Source: Mesorhizobium mediterraneum (lineage in GTDB: Bacteria > Pseudomonadota > Alphaproteobacteria > Rhizobiales > Rhizobiaceae). From it: DNA of 64,000 nt. This document shows, one piece after another, positions 25,303-33,159 of this stretch. The position numbers were made by a program, and so were the translations under genes. A model generated the notes under the pieces. That model saw only the letters and a list, made by a program, of their open reading frames with translations, was not told where the DNA came from and searched no databases. Where the stretch lies: assembly GCF_002284565.1 (NCBI RefSeq), contig NZ_NPKI01000046.1:1-64000 (forward strand). Direction: 5' to 3'. How positions within the stretch are numbered: the first letter of the stretch is position 1; each line of letters starts with the position of its first letter.

Positions 25303-25519
25303 CTCGGTCTCCTTCGTGCCGGCCCGGGTAATTTGGGGATGCGGTCCGGCTTATCGAAGACTAGTAGGCGACCGTGGCTGAACGGGGGCTGAACGAAATT
25401 GGCGGGCTGGGACCAGTCGACATTCATCGATCAGGCTTGGCGCGAGCCACAAATATCGCACGCTCAACAAGGAGCGGACTTGCCCTGCGGAATCCGTCCG
25501 ATGCTGTCTCGATCCCGGC

Positions 25520-25732
25520 TCAGCCGATCGACAGGTTGACGGCTTTCGGACCCTTGCCGCGCTTGTCCGGCTCGGTGTCGAATGTTACCTTCTGCCCATC
25601 CTCAAGACCGGGAAGACCCGACGCCTGCACGGCCGAAATGTGGACGAAGACATCCTTCGCGCCATCATCCGGCGTGATGAAGCCGAAGCCTTTGGCATGA
25701 TTGAAGAATTTGACGGTGCCGGTCTGCGGCAT
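25520..25732 (-). CDS. Cold-shock protein, CspA family
   Basis: This 70-residue single cold-shock domain has RNP1 KGFGFI and RNP2 VFVHIS. It binds single-stranded RNA/DNA and acts as an RNA chaperone. The ATG at 25732 has AAGGAG seven bases upstream. It is a close paralogue of the gene at 25988-26200, from which it differs mainly at GLPGLEDGQKVTF. Both share an upstream sequence motif (25774-25799 here). Confidence 0.95.
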   Translation of the reverse strand: MPQTGTVKFFNHAKGFGFITPDDGAKDVFVHISAVQASGLPGLEDGQKVTFDTEPDKRGKGPKAVNLSIG

Positions 25733-25773
25733 GGGAAGCTCCTTTGATCCCATCAAGTCCAGTCTCGGGCCGG

Positions 25774-25799
25774 CAAATGCCCGAGTGGAAATTTGTCGT
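25774..25799 (-). promoter_or_regulatory. Upstream element shared by the two csp genes, copy 1
   Basis: gcaaatgcccgagtggaaat then ttgtcg closely matches 26387-26413 upstream of the paralogous gene. It lies 42 bases from the start codon here, so it is either promoter or 5' leader. Confidence 0.5.
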
Positions 25800-25860
25800 T
25801 TATTTTAGCGTCATCGGCAAGAGAAAGTTTTGCGCGCATTGGCTTGCCCACCCGGGCACG

Positions 25861-25892
25861 AAAAAAGGCGCGACGAAAACCGCCGCGCCTTC
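25861..25892 (-). terminator. Terminator of the first csp gene
   Basis: On the minus strand aaggcgcgg pairs with cgcgcctt and is followed by a run of U (aaaaaagg on the plus strand). It lies 97 bases downstream of the 25988-26200 gene and separates the two csp genes. Confidence 0.85.
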
Positions 25893-25987
25893 GAAAACTC
25901 GGATCCGGCGCTGAAAGCCGGCACAAGGCCTGTGGAGACCTCAGGCACAGTCCCTGAGCACGTCCGAGCGGACGTGCGCGCGACGGT

Positions 25988-26200
25988 TCAGTCGGCGCGG
26001 AGATTGACCGCCTTCGGCCCCTTGCCCATCCGGTCCGGCTCGACATCGAAGGTGACCTTCTGGCCATCAACGAGCGTGCGCAGGCCCGAAGCCTCGATCG
26101 CGGAGATGTGGACGAACACGTCCTTGGCGCCGTCATCTGGCGTGATGAAGCCGAAGCCTTTGGTTGCGTTGAAGAACTTAACGGTGCCGGTCTGGGCCAT
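25988..26200 (-). CDS. Cold-shock protein, CspA family, paralogue
   Basis: This 70-residue cold-shock domain has RNP1 KGFGFI and RNP2 VFVHIS. It is nearly identical to its neighbour in the first 45 residues, pointing to a tandem gene duplication. The ATG at 26200 follows AAGGAG. The shared upstream element is about 190 bases away, so this copy has a long 5' leader, as is usual for cold-regulated csp genes. Confidence 0.95.
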   Translation of the reverse strand: MAQTGTVKFFNATKGFGFITPDDGAKDVFVHISAIEASGLRTLVDGQKVTFDVEPDRMGKGPKAVNLRAD

Positions 26201-26386
26201 TGGGGAAACTCCTTCACCCGTGTCAGTCTTGTGGTTTGCCCGCCGCCTGACGCCGTGGGCAAGTCCCGGTGGTTGCTTCGGCAGTCATGCATTGGCGCAT
26301 GGTCAAAACCCCCCGCCGAAAAACGGGGCCGTCAGAGATTCACAGTATCGGGGAAAGGTCGTCCAAAACGTTCCGCTCTCCGGGTC

Positions 26387-26413
26387 GCAAATGCCCGAAC
26401 ACGAAATTTATCG
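26387..26413 (-). promoter_or_regulatory. Upstream element shared by the two csp genes, copy 2
   Basis: gcaaatgcccgaacacgaaa then tttatcg matches the element at 25774-25799 apart from a few changes and one inserted base. The 26201-26726 gap otherwise holds the csp leader, a type D repeat and no gene that I can support. Confidence 0.5.
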
Positions 26414-26601
26414 CACGGAAAGGTGATCGTTGCAAGGTAGCGCCCGCGGGCCTCCCGTCGGGCGCATTCCGACGCATGGCACCGATAGGCTGGGGTGCTC
26501 GTCCGGTCATCGGCCAGTGCCCGCCCACGCATGGTCCAGCGGGCAGAGAGCTTGCAAACAGGGGTTGCATTTGGCGGTGGAATGGCGAGGATCGGCTTGG
26601 A

Positions 26602-26699
26602 GTAGAGCGCGTTTTGCATTTTCTTGTGCATGTCGTTATCCCAAACCGCTGCGCACCCTCGGATCAGGCCCGTGGGCATGCTTTGGGCGACATGCATTG
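26602..26699. repeat. Type D repeat, copy with insert
   Basis: gcatgtcgttatcccaaacc then gctgcgcaccctcggatcag, gcccgtgggcatgctttggg and cgacatgcat. It combines the head of the 21022 copy with the middle of the 24803 copy. It lies directly before the Kazal-protein gene. Confidence 0.8.
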
Positions 26700-26726
26700 G
26701 AGCGGGGCTTTGAGGGAGGTATAGTC

Positions 26727-27137
26727 ATGAAATTTCTTGCGGCAATCTTCTCGCGGCAGGGTTTTGCCATCCTGTTGCTGTCGGCAGTTCTTGCGGCCTG
26801 TACCGCGGTGGTGGTGGACGAAGGACCGGGGTACCGTCCGCCAAGGCCCGGGCCGCAATTCTGCACCAAGCAATATGATCCGGTCTGCGCCCGGCGTGGC
26901 GGCGACCGCCAGACCTTCGCCAATGCCTGCCTTGCCGAGCGAGCCGGGTATCGCATCATCCGCGACGGCCAGTGCCGTGACGGCGGCGGCGGTGGCGGTG
27001 GTGATGAGGAGCAGACATTCTGCACCCGCGAGTATGCCCCTGTCTGTGCACGCCGCCGTGGCGACCTGCGCACCTTCCCCAACGCATGCGAGGCCCGCGC
27101 CGCCGATTATCGCATCGTCGACGACGGTCCCTGCTAA
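26727..27137 (+). CDS. Lipoprotein with two Kazal-like domains
   Basis: This 136-residue protein has a lipoprotein signal (ILLLSAVLAAC, lipobox LAAC with Cys25). Two similar Cys-rich domains follow: FCTKQYDPVCARRGGDRQTF then ANACLAERAGYRIIRDGQC (about 46-83), and FCTREYAPVCARRRGDLRTF then PNACEARAADYRIVDDGPC (about 98-136). They are joined by a glycine run. The CxxxYxPVC...TFxNxC pattern is Kazal-type, a serine-protease-inhibitor fold. The ATG has GAGGGAGG upstream. Inhibition of host or rival proteases is plausible but untested. Confidence 0.85.
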   Translation: MKFLAAIFSRQGFAILLLSAVLAACTAVVVDEGPGYRPPRPGPQFCTKQYDPVCARRGGDRQTFANACLAERAGYRIIRDGQCRDGGGGGGGDEEQTFCTREYAPVCARRRGDLRTFPNACEARAADYRIVDDGPC

Positions 27138-27147
27138 GGGCTGGTTT

Positions 27148-27171
27148 CCTCCCCGTCCGGCGACGGGGAGG
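27148..27171. terminator. Strong hairpin between convergent genes
   Basis: A 10-bp perfect stem (cctccccgtc/gacggggagg) with a four-base loop lies just after the Kazal gene. There is no U tract, so factor-dependent termination or transcript protection is as likely as intrinsic termination. Confidence 0.45.
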
Positions 27172-27219
27172 GGCCATCTATCAACTGGACATAGGCGGGC
27201 GAAGGGCAGCCACTTGCCT

Positions 27220-28773
27220 CTACGCCGACAGCCTCGCCTTGCGGCAATAGGCGATGAACTCGGCCGCGGGCATGGGTTTGGCAAACAGCCAGCCCTGACC
27301 ATAGTCGACGTCGCGTTCCATCAGATAGTCGGCCTGTGCCTGCGTCTCCACGCCCTCGGCAATGATCTTCAGCTTCAGCGTCTTGGCCATGTCGATGATA
27401 TGCGGCGTTACGGAACTGGTGGCGGAATCCGTGGCAATCGTGTCGATGAACGATTTGTCGATCTTCAGCGCATCGAGCGGTAGGCCTTCGAGGTGGGACA
27501 GGCTGGAATAGCCTGTGCCGAAGTCGTCGATTGCGACCGCGTGGCCAAGCTCGCGGGCGCGAATGACGGTCGAGCGCGCTGAATCGACGTCGACGAAACC
27601 GCGCTCCGTCGCCTCCAGCCAGATCTGCCGAGGCTGAATTCCGGTGTGCTGCAGGGCCTTTTCGATGACCGGAAGGACCCTTGCCGTTCTGACGTCGGCC
27701 GGGCTGAGATTGATCGCGATGTGGAGGGAAGGATTGGCGACAAGAAGCTTTTTCAGGTCCAAAACGACAAGGGCTATGACCTGATCGGTGATTGCCGCGA
27801 TCAGGCCGCTCTCTTCGGCCAGCGGGATGAAAAGATCGGGCCGGACCAGCGAGCCGTCGGGCCGTCTCCAGCGCACCAGCGCTTCGGCCCCCACGCAATT
27901 GCCGGTCCTGAGCTCGACGATCGGCTGATAGTGGACGATGAACTCGTGCTTGCGAACGGCAATCTGCAATTCTCCCAGCGGCGACAGCCGCCGCCGCGAC
28001 AACCAGGCAACCATGCCGATGATGAAGGCGGCAATGAAAACGCCGAGAGGAAGCAACAGCAATTGCCGCCTGCGCACGCTGTCCACGATCTGGCTTTCCG
28101 GTTCGGTGGCGACGGCGATCCAGTCCGTCCCGCGCGCCGTGGCAAACAGATGGCCGTCATCCAGGCCTTTGCCCGGGGTGGCGATGATCTTGGCGATGCG
28201 GGCGGGATCAGGCCCGTTCAACGCGCTGAGCAGGACGCCGGTGTCGGTCGCGAGGGCAAGCTGAATGTCGGGATCGACGACAATGTCGACAAAGCGCAGA
28301 GGATCGACAAGGACATTATGGTGCTTGTAGTGCAGGGCCATCAGCGGATGGCCCTGGTCGGCCAGGGGCTGTATCCGGGCAGTGACGGCAACGCCGTCTG
28401 CGGTGGTGAAATCCGGTGCGGCTTGCGCAACGCGTCCTTCGGTCGAGCCCCAGGATGTGCATTTGAGCAGTCCGGTTTCGAAATAGCCCATCTCTTCGAT
28501 CGAGCGGGTGTTGATGGTGAGCTGCCGCATGCGGGCAATGTGGCCCACCGAACAGCGGTCGCCGGTGAACCGGTCGATCTCACGCAATGAGTCGGTTGCA
28601 TCCTTGAGCGATATGCTGGCCCTGGCGATCGCGCGGTTGGCGAACAGATCCAGCCGTTGATGTTCTTCTTGAACCGCCAGAACCCATGAAAAGTGGAACA
28701 TCGCCGCGATAGGCACGATGGCGCCGAGCAAGGCCAACACCACCGCAGTCACGATGATGCGCGGCCTGTCCAT
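27220..28773 (-). CDS. Membrane EAL phosphodiesterase with CSS-motif sensor
   Basis: This 517-residue protein has an N-terminal helix (about 7-27), a periplasmic CSS-motif-like domain with paired Cys (RCSVGHIAR and LLKCTSWGS), a second helix (about 238-258) and a cytoplasmic EAL domain. Catalytic blocks are EALVRW, INLSPAD, EATERGF, AIDDFGTGYSSLSHL, KIDKSFID and AEGVET, so c-di-GMP hydrolysis should be intact. CSS-type EAL proteins respond to periplasmic redox through disulfide formation. It is monocistronic and would lower c-di-GMP, favouring motility over biofilm. Confidence 0.93.
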   Translation of the reverse strand: MDRPRIIVTAVVLALLGAIVPIAAMFHFSWVLAVQEEHQRLDLFANRAIARASISLKDATDSLREIDRFTGDRCSVGHIARMRQLTINTRSIEEMGYFETGLLKCTSWGSTEGRVAQAAPDFTTADGVAVTARIQPLADQGHPLMALHYKHHNVLVDPLRFVDIVVDPDIQLALATDTGVLLSALNGPDPARIAKIIATPGKGLDDGHLFATARGTDWIAVATEPESQIVDSVRRRQLLLLPLGVFIAAFIIGMVAWLSRRRLSPLGELQIAVRKHEFIVHYQPIVELRTGNCVGAEALVRWRRPDGSLVRPDLFIPLAEESGLIAAITDQVIALVVLDLKKLLVANPSLHIAINLSPADVRTARVLPVIEKALQHTGIQPRQIWLEATERGFVDVDSARSTVIRARELGHAVAIDDFGTGYSSLSHLEGLPLDALKIDKSFIDTIATDSATSSVTPHIIDMAKTLKLKIIAEGVETQAQADYLMERDVDYGQGWLFAKPMPAAEFIAYCRKARLSA

Positions 28774-28904
28774 GTGCGCCTCCCTGCCTTTGGCTGCGAG
28801 CGACGATTTCGTGCGCGGCCTGCCGGGCAGCCAACCGTGATCGGGCCCGGTTCCAGCGGACCTTATATGGCTTTTGACGTTACGTGATCTTTAATTGGAT
28901 CCGC

Positions 28905-29033
28905 TAGAGCAATTCCAGGAAAAGGTGCGTGGCGGTTTTCCCGGGAAAAGCGCGTAGCGCTTTCCCTGGGGAATTGCGTAAGAACAAATACTTAGAGCGG
29001 TTCGGCGATTCTATCAAAAGCAGAACCGCTAGT
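28905..29033. repeat. Type E compound repeat
   Basis: Two adjacent hairpins occur: agagcaattccaggaaaagg to tttccctggggaattgcgta, and agagcggttcggcgattcta to aaaagcagaaccgct. Both begin with AGAGC, as does the type C repeat, suggesting a mosaic family of rhizobial intergenic elements. It fills most of the 28774-29055 gap. Confidence 0.75.
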
Positions 29034-29055
29034 GGCTGAATGAATGCAGTGTTGC

Positions 29056-29280
29056 TCATCCGTCCGCTGGATACGCTCCATCGGCCGGGCCGGCATAGAG
29101 CTCGCTGCCGTCTTCGTCGGAAATGCGCAGGCGGTCCGGGATCTGCGGCATCGCCAGCGAGCGGAACAGCTCAGTGGCGCCCTGCAGGGCGGCGCGCAGG
29201 TTCGGCGCCTCGAGTGATACCCTGTCGAGGATCGCTTCGTCGGCGTCGCGCGATCGATAGAACTCGACAACGAAGTTCAA
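29056..29280 (-). CDS. Small conserved-type protein of unknown function
   Basis: With a TTG start at 29280, five bases after GGAGG, this gives 74 residues beginning with (M)NFVVEFYRSRDADEAI and ending SDEDGSELYAGPADGAYPAD. The amphipathic pattern and the DEDGSELY segment recall the small DUF6894-type proteins of rhizobia, but the match is weak. An alternative ATG at 29346 would add 22 residues without a ribosome binding site. It is the first of a row of small ORFs. Confidence 0.5.
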   Translation of the reverse strand: MNFVVEFYRSRDADEAILDRVSLEAPNLRAALQGATELFRSLAMPQIPDRLRISDEDGSELYAGPADGAYPADG

Positions 29281-29374
29281 ACACGCCTCCGTGTTGCGGC
29301 GACGCAGTCCTGCGGGTGCACCAAAGCCGCTTAGGTGCACAAGCATGGTGAGGCGCGCGCGGCGCTTCGGAGCG

Positions 29375-29512
29375 CTAGCCCTTGGACTTCGGCTTCAAAC
29401 CGGCTTCCGCCTGCTTGACGGCCGAGCCGAAGGGCGAGGCCGGCTTTGCCGCCGCCTTGTCTTTCTTGGGCTTGCGTGTCTCGCGGTTGCTGCGCTGTTG
29501 ACCCTTGGCCAT
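29375..29512 (-). CDS. Very small basic protein
   Basis: These 45 residues begin MAKGQQRSNRETRKPKKD, rich in Lys, Arg and Gln, and end KQAEAGLKPKSKG. The start is supported by GAGGA six bases upstream. Short basic proteins of this kind are widespread in rhizobia. The function is unknown; nucleic-acid or ribosome binding would fit the charge but is a guess. It follows the 29562-29810 gene on the same strand, 49 bases downstream. Confidence 0.65.
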   Translation of the reverse strand: MAKGQQRSNRETRKPKKDKAAAKPASPFGSAVKQAEAGLKPKSKG

Positions 29513-29561
29513 TTCTTGGTCCTCGTGATTGATGAACGTGGTGGTGGCGGTCGACGAGGGC

Positions 29562-29810
29562 CTAGGCGCTCGGATTGTCGGCCACTTCGAGATTATCTTC
29601 CGTGGTGACCCGCTCATGGGTCTCCTCGTCGCTGCGGATGCGGTATTGCGGCGAGCCGTCCTTGACCGGCAGCTTGCTCTTGATCTGGAACAGCTCCGCG
29701 GTCTTCTGGACAAGGCCGGTGCGGCTCTTCATGCGAACGGTCTGGCCGATTGCGAAAAGATGCGCGGGCGTGTCGGTGCGCGGGCGCGCGTTCTGCTGGA
29801 AGCGGATCAT
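29562..29810 (-). CDS. Small conserved hypothetical protein
   Basis: These 82 residues contain FAIGQTVRMKSRTGLVQKTA, then ELFQIKSKLPVKDGSPQYRI and RSDEETHERVTTEDNLE. The pattern suggests a short beta-barrel or SH3-like fold of the type that reads sequence context, but I recognise no named family. The ATG at 29810 overlaps the stop of the gene at 29807-30073 (ATGA), so the two are coupled. Confidence 0.7.
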   Translation of the reverse strand: MIRFQQNARPRTDTPAHLFAIGQTVRMKSRTGLVQKTAELFQIKSKLPVKDGSPQYRIRSDEETHERVTTEDNLEVADNPSA

Positions 29811-30073
29811 GCGGCATTCTCCTGGTCGCGCCTCAGCGCGGTTTCGAGTTCGGCGAGGTCGATGGCGACCAATTGGCTGGTCTGGCTTTTCACCGTTCTC
29901 GCCGGCAGATGGATGAAGGTGGCGACACGGCGCCAGGCAAGCCATGACATGCCATCGATAAGCTCCTCATCGTGGTCGATGTCGTAGTCGCCGGCCGGCA
30001 ACTTTCCCTCCAGGCCGCCAAGCATGAAGGGCGCCTCGAAATGCGCGATGGAATGGGTAGTTCGGCCAGACAT
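29807..30073 (-). CDS. Small conserved hypothetical protein
   Basis: This 88-residue protein begins MSGRTTHSIAHFEAPFML, with GLEGKLPAGDYDIDHDEELI, then MSWLAWRRVATFIHLPA. The acidic turn DYDIDHDEE is striking. It is the first gene of a three-gene row (29375-30073) of very small proteins and is translationally coupled to the next. No function can be named. Confidence 0.7.
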   Translation of the reverse strand: MSGRTTHSIAHFEAPFMLGGLEGKLPAGDYDIDHDEELIDGMSWLAWRRVATFIHLPARTVKSQTSQLVAIDLAELETALRRDQENAA

Positions 30074-30450
30074 TCTCGTGCCTCGAAGTCTCGTTCCCGG
30101 CGTGATTCCGATAAAGTAGTGCCCGCTTTGCGGCACTGGGACTTAGAGTGTCGTGCGTCCCTATATCGGCAATTTGGGTATCGGCGATCTGGAATGAGTT
30201 TGGCGGGTCGAGAACCTCTGACGCCGCGAGATGCCAAGCTTGGCCCAAAAAACGATCTCAATTCATTAATCCGAAATTGCGGTTTATTCAAGAAGATTCA
30301 TGCCCGGTGACGATCTTGCGGCGAAATTACTTTTCTAGTGATATTTGTAGAATGATGATACGGTCCAAACTCTTCACAAGAATTGTCTGAAATTGTGCTG
30401 GAAAATTTCATCCCGGTATTAATTTTTATTTATGTCTGAAAGGAAAATCC
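30074..30450. other. AT-richer divergent promoter region
   Basis: This stretch of about 375 bases separates two rows of small genes. The part from 30300 to 30440 is clearly more AT-rich than the genome (for example ggtattaatttttatttatg) and probably holds the promoter of the 30451 gene. I see no gene, hairpin terminator or repeat. Confidence 0.5.
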
Positions 30451-30633
30451 ATGGTTTCCGTGAAAACGCCTGATGGCTCGACCGTAACAATCAAGCCGAT
30501 CATCAAGCCCACAAAAGTCATATCCGCGCGGCTGACGATAAGAAGTGACGAGGCAGCAAGGCGCAGGATTGCCGACACCGACGGCACGGTGCGGCGGGCG
30601 CGTCAGCTCGCCGAAACCCACCGCCTGATCTGA
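30451..30633 (+). CDS. Small hypothetical protein
   Basis: This 60-residue protein begins MVSVKTPDGSTVTIKPII, with an Arg-rich second half (RRRIADTDGTVRRARQLAET). The ATG has GAAAGGA nine bases upstream. It precedes the DUF1488 gene by 36 bases and is probably cotranscribed with it. There is no family match that I can name. Confidence 0.5.
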   Translation: MVSVKTPDGSTVTIKPIIKPTKVISARLTIRSDEAARRRIADTDGTVRRARQLAETHRLI

Positions 30634-30669
30634 CATGGCCGGCTTTGCCACTAATCAAGGAGCTTGAGT

Positions 30670-30933
30670 GTGACGCTCAATTTTCCCAACCGCAGCCGCT
30701 CCTACGACGCGGCGGCCAAGCGCATTCGTTTCGTCGGCCATGACGGCATGTTCGAAGTGCCGTTCTTTGTGGAGATTGCAGCGCTTTCGGCGGCAACGGC
30801 CACGAGCGGAGCCGAAGCCGAGTATCTCAGCGCGTTCGATGCGGAGCGCTCGTCGATCCAGGATGTCGCGCGCGAAGCCTATTCGCACGGCCGCAGGAAC
30901 ATGTATGTATTGACCCGGGCCGATTTCCGGTAA
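30670..30933 (+). CDS. DUF1488-type small protein
   Basis: This 87-residue protein begins (M)TLNFPNRSRSYDAAAKRI and continues RFVGHDGMFEVPFFVEIAAL, ending SHGRRNMYVLTRADF. This is the DUF1488 pattern (SYD...V.F.G.DG...FFV). The GTG at 30670 has AGGAG seven bases upstream and is preferred to the TTG at 30664. The function of the family is unknown. Confidence 0.8.
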   Translation: MTLNFPNRSRSYDAAAKRIRFVGHDGMFEVPFFVEIAALSAATATSGAEAEYLSAFDAERSSIQDVAREAYSHGRRNMYVLTRADFR

Positions 30934-31094
30934 GCTGGCCTGCGACCCCTTGAACCTGTCGCGCCGATGGCCTAGATCGCGGCAGGCGGACAAAACACGG
31001 CAGGTTTCCCATCAACAGAGATCCGAGAAGACCGGCAGGCGCGGGCGCCAATTTCGGCTCAGGCGGACAGCCGCCGCTGGGGCTCGACCAGCGT

Positions 31095-32729
31095 GTGCAG
31101 CAGGCGCTGCAATTGCATCAGGCGGGGCGCCGGCAGGAAGCCGAGATGCTCTACCGGCAGGTGCTGGCGCAAAAGGCCAACCACGCGGCGGCAGCGCATT
31201 TTCTAGGGCTTCTGCTGCACCAGACCGGTCGCAGCGCCGAAGGACTGGATCTCCTCGAACAGTCGGTGCGCCTGCAACCCAAGAATCCGGATTTCCTCAA
31301 CAACCTCGGCACGGTGATGCGCGACCTCGGCCGAGTCAGTGCAGCCGTGGATTTCTTCCGTGGCGCGGTGGCGCTGCGCCCGGACCAGCTTGCGGCGCGC
31401 GACAATCTCGGCTCGTCGCTAAAGCAGATGGGACAGTTCGAGGGCGCAGAGGAGATCTATCGCGGCACCCTCGGTCGCAACCCGTTCCATGTTCGCGCCC
31501 GCATCGGGCTTGCCGAAACGCTGCAGGAGGCCGGGCGGCTCGATGAGGCGCTTGCCGTCTTTCGGGAAGCGCTGACGATCCGGCCTAAGGATGCCGACTT
31601 GCTGCACGGGCTGGGCGTCGGGCTGATGGAAAAGGGCAAGCTCGACGAAGCGACTGACTTGTTCCGCCAGGCGCTGACCGTCAATCCCGGCATGGCCCGG
31701 GCCTGGCTGATGCTGACGCAGGTCAAGCGCCAGAAAGAGCCCGACGCCGAGCTTGCCGGCATGGAGGCGCAGCATGCCAAGGCGCCGCAAGACAGCCTGG
31801 CGCGCATGCAGCTTGCCTTCGGCCTCGGCAAGGCCAATGACGACCTGAAAGATTACCCGCGCGCCTTTGATTATTTCGCCGAAGGTAATGCCATCCGCCG
31901 CAAGGGCATCGATTATGATCCGGTGAGGACGCGGGCCGAATTCGAGGCGATGAAATCGGTGTTCGATGCCAGCTTCTTCGAAAAGCATAAGCCAAGCGCA
32001 ACCGCCGACGATGCGCCGATCTTCATCGTCGGCATGCCGCGTTCGGGCACGACGCTGGTCGAACAGATCATCGCCAGCCATCCCCAGGTCTATGGCGCCG
32101 GCGAGCTCAGTATTTTGAAGACGGTGGTCGGCAAGCAGTTTCCGTCAACCATGCCAGGTGGCTTTCCCTGGGGCGTATCCGATGTACCCGACACGGATTT
32201 TGCCGATGCCGGGCAGGCCTACCTCGATATGCTGCATGCCCGCTATCCGCATGTCCGCCATGTCACCGACAAAATGCCAGGCAACTTTCTGTTTATCGGC
32301 TTTATCCGTCTGATGCTGCCGAAGGCCAGGATCATCCATTGCGTGCGCGATGCGGCGGCGACCTGCCTGTCGATCTACAAGGTGCATTTCCGCGGCGACA
32401 CTCACCGTTATGGCTACGATCTCGGCGAGCTCGCCGACTTCCACAATCTCTACACCGACATCATGGCGCATTGGCACGCCGTGCTGCCCGGTGTCGTGCA
32501 CGATGTGCGCTATGAGGATTTCGTCGCCGACCAGGAAGGGCAGACGCGGGCGCTGATCGCTCATCTCGGCCTGCCGTGGGACGATAGAGTGCTGTCGTTC
32601 CACGAGACCGACCGTCCCGTGCGTACAGCCTCGGCGGCGCAAGTGCGCCAGCCGATGTACCAGGGCTCGGTCGATCTGTGGAAGCGCTACGGCGATCGGC
32701 TCAAGCCGCTGCTTGACCGGCTAGCGTAA
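31095..32729 (+). CDS. TPR-repeat sulfotransferase
   Basis: This 544-residue protein has about five tetratricopeptide repeats in residues 1-215 (NPDFLNNLGTVMRDLGRVSA; RARIGLAETLQEAGRLDEAL) and a C-terminal sulfotransferase domain. The PAPS-binding P-loop is FIVGMPRSGTTLVEQIIASH (about 308-327), with the 3'-phosphate region RLMLPKARIIHCVRDAAATC. Such fusions are frequent in rhizobia, and the target may be a protein, as in tyrosylprotein-type enzymes, or a polysaccharide. The start is a GTG; the frame is open for 140 bases upstream without any ATG, GTG or TTG, so the N-terminus is uncertain. Confidence 0.88.
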   Translation: MQQALQLHQAGRRQEAEMLYRQVLAQKANHAAAAHFLGLLLHQTGRSAEGLDLLEQSVRLQPKNPDFLNNLGTVMRDLGRVSAAVDFFRGAVALRPDQLAARDNLGSSLKQMGQFEGAEEIYRGTLGRNPFHVRARIGLAETLQEAGRLDEALAVFREALTIRPKDADLLHGLGVGLMEKGKLDEATDLFRQALTVNPGMARAWLMLTQVKRQKEPDAELAGMEAQHAKAPQDSLARMQLAFGLGKANDDLKDYPRAFDYFAEGNAIRRKGIDYDPVRTRAEFEAMKSVFDASFFEKHKPSATADDAPIFIVGMPRSGTTLVEQIIASHPQVYGAGELSILKTVVGKQFPSTMPGGFPWGVSDVPDTDFADAGQAYLDMLHARYPHVRHVTDKMPGNFLFIGFIRLMLPKARIIHCVRDAAATCLSIYKVHFRGDTHRYGYDLGELADFHNLYTDIMAHWHAVLPGVVHDVRYEDFVADQEGQTRALIAHLGLPWDDRVLSFHETDRPVRTASAAQVRQPMYQGSVDLWKRYGDRLKPLLDRLA

Positions 32730-32741
32730 TGCGTTGCGGGC

Positions 32742-33095
32742 CTACAGCTCAATGAAGGGCTGAAAGCCGCCAAAGATCATGCGCTTGCTGTCGAAGGGCA
32801 TCGCCGATAGCTCTCCGTTCAGGCGTGGGTCGGCCATTACCTTGGCCATCACTGCATCGCGGTTCTGCCGCGATTCATAGACGACCCATGAGAAGACGAC
32901 GACCTCGTCGTCCTTGGCCTGCACGGCGCGCGGAAACGAGGTGACCTCGCCATAGGGCACGTCGTCGCCTATGCATTCGACATAGGCGAGCGCGCCATGC
33001 TCCTTCCAGACGGTGCCGCCGAGCTGCGCCATCTTCTTGTAGGCATCGAGATTTGCCTTCGGCACGGCGAGTACGAAGCCATCGACATAGGACAT
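32742..33095 (-). CDS. DUF1428-family protein
   Basis: This 117-residue protein matches the DUF1428 alpha+beta (dimeric ferredoxin-like) family: MSYVDGFVLAVPKANLDAY, KEHGALAYVECIGDDVPYGE and FSWVVYESRQNRDAVMAKVM, ending DSKRMIFGGFQPFIEL. It has the family's usual length. The role is unknown. It is followed on the same strand by no close gene and converges with the sulfotransferase gene 12 bases away; the VOC gene lies upstream with a partial repeat between them. Confidence 0.92.
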   Translation of the reverse strand: MSYVDGFVLAVPKANLDAYKKMAQLGGTVWKEHGALAYVECIGDDVPYGEVTSFPRAVQAKDDEVVVFSWVVYESRQNRDAVMAKVMADPRLNGELSAMPFDSKRMIFGGFQPFIEL

Positions 33096-33120
33096 TGTGG
33101 TTCTCCTTGATTGTGGGATT

Positions 33121-33153
33121 TTCCTTCTCCCACAAGCAAGGGGAGAAGGAAGG
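33121..33153. repeat. Type A repeat fragment
   Basis: ttccttctcccacaagcaag then gggagaaggaagg is the tip of the type A repeat: only the outer arms and loop remain. It lies between the DUF1428 and VOC genes. Confidence 0.7.
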
Positions 33154-33159
33154 AATGCG

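Noticed and set aside
27148..27171. A standard intrinsic terminator.
   Set aside because: The stem is strong but no U tract follows on either strand, so only a hairpin is claimed.
29375..29713. A longer ORF (112 codons) for the small basic protein.
   Set aside because: The extra part lies in the neighbouring gene in another frame; the ATG at 29512 has a good ribosome binding site.
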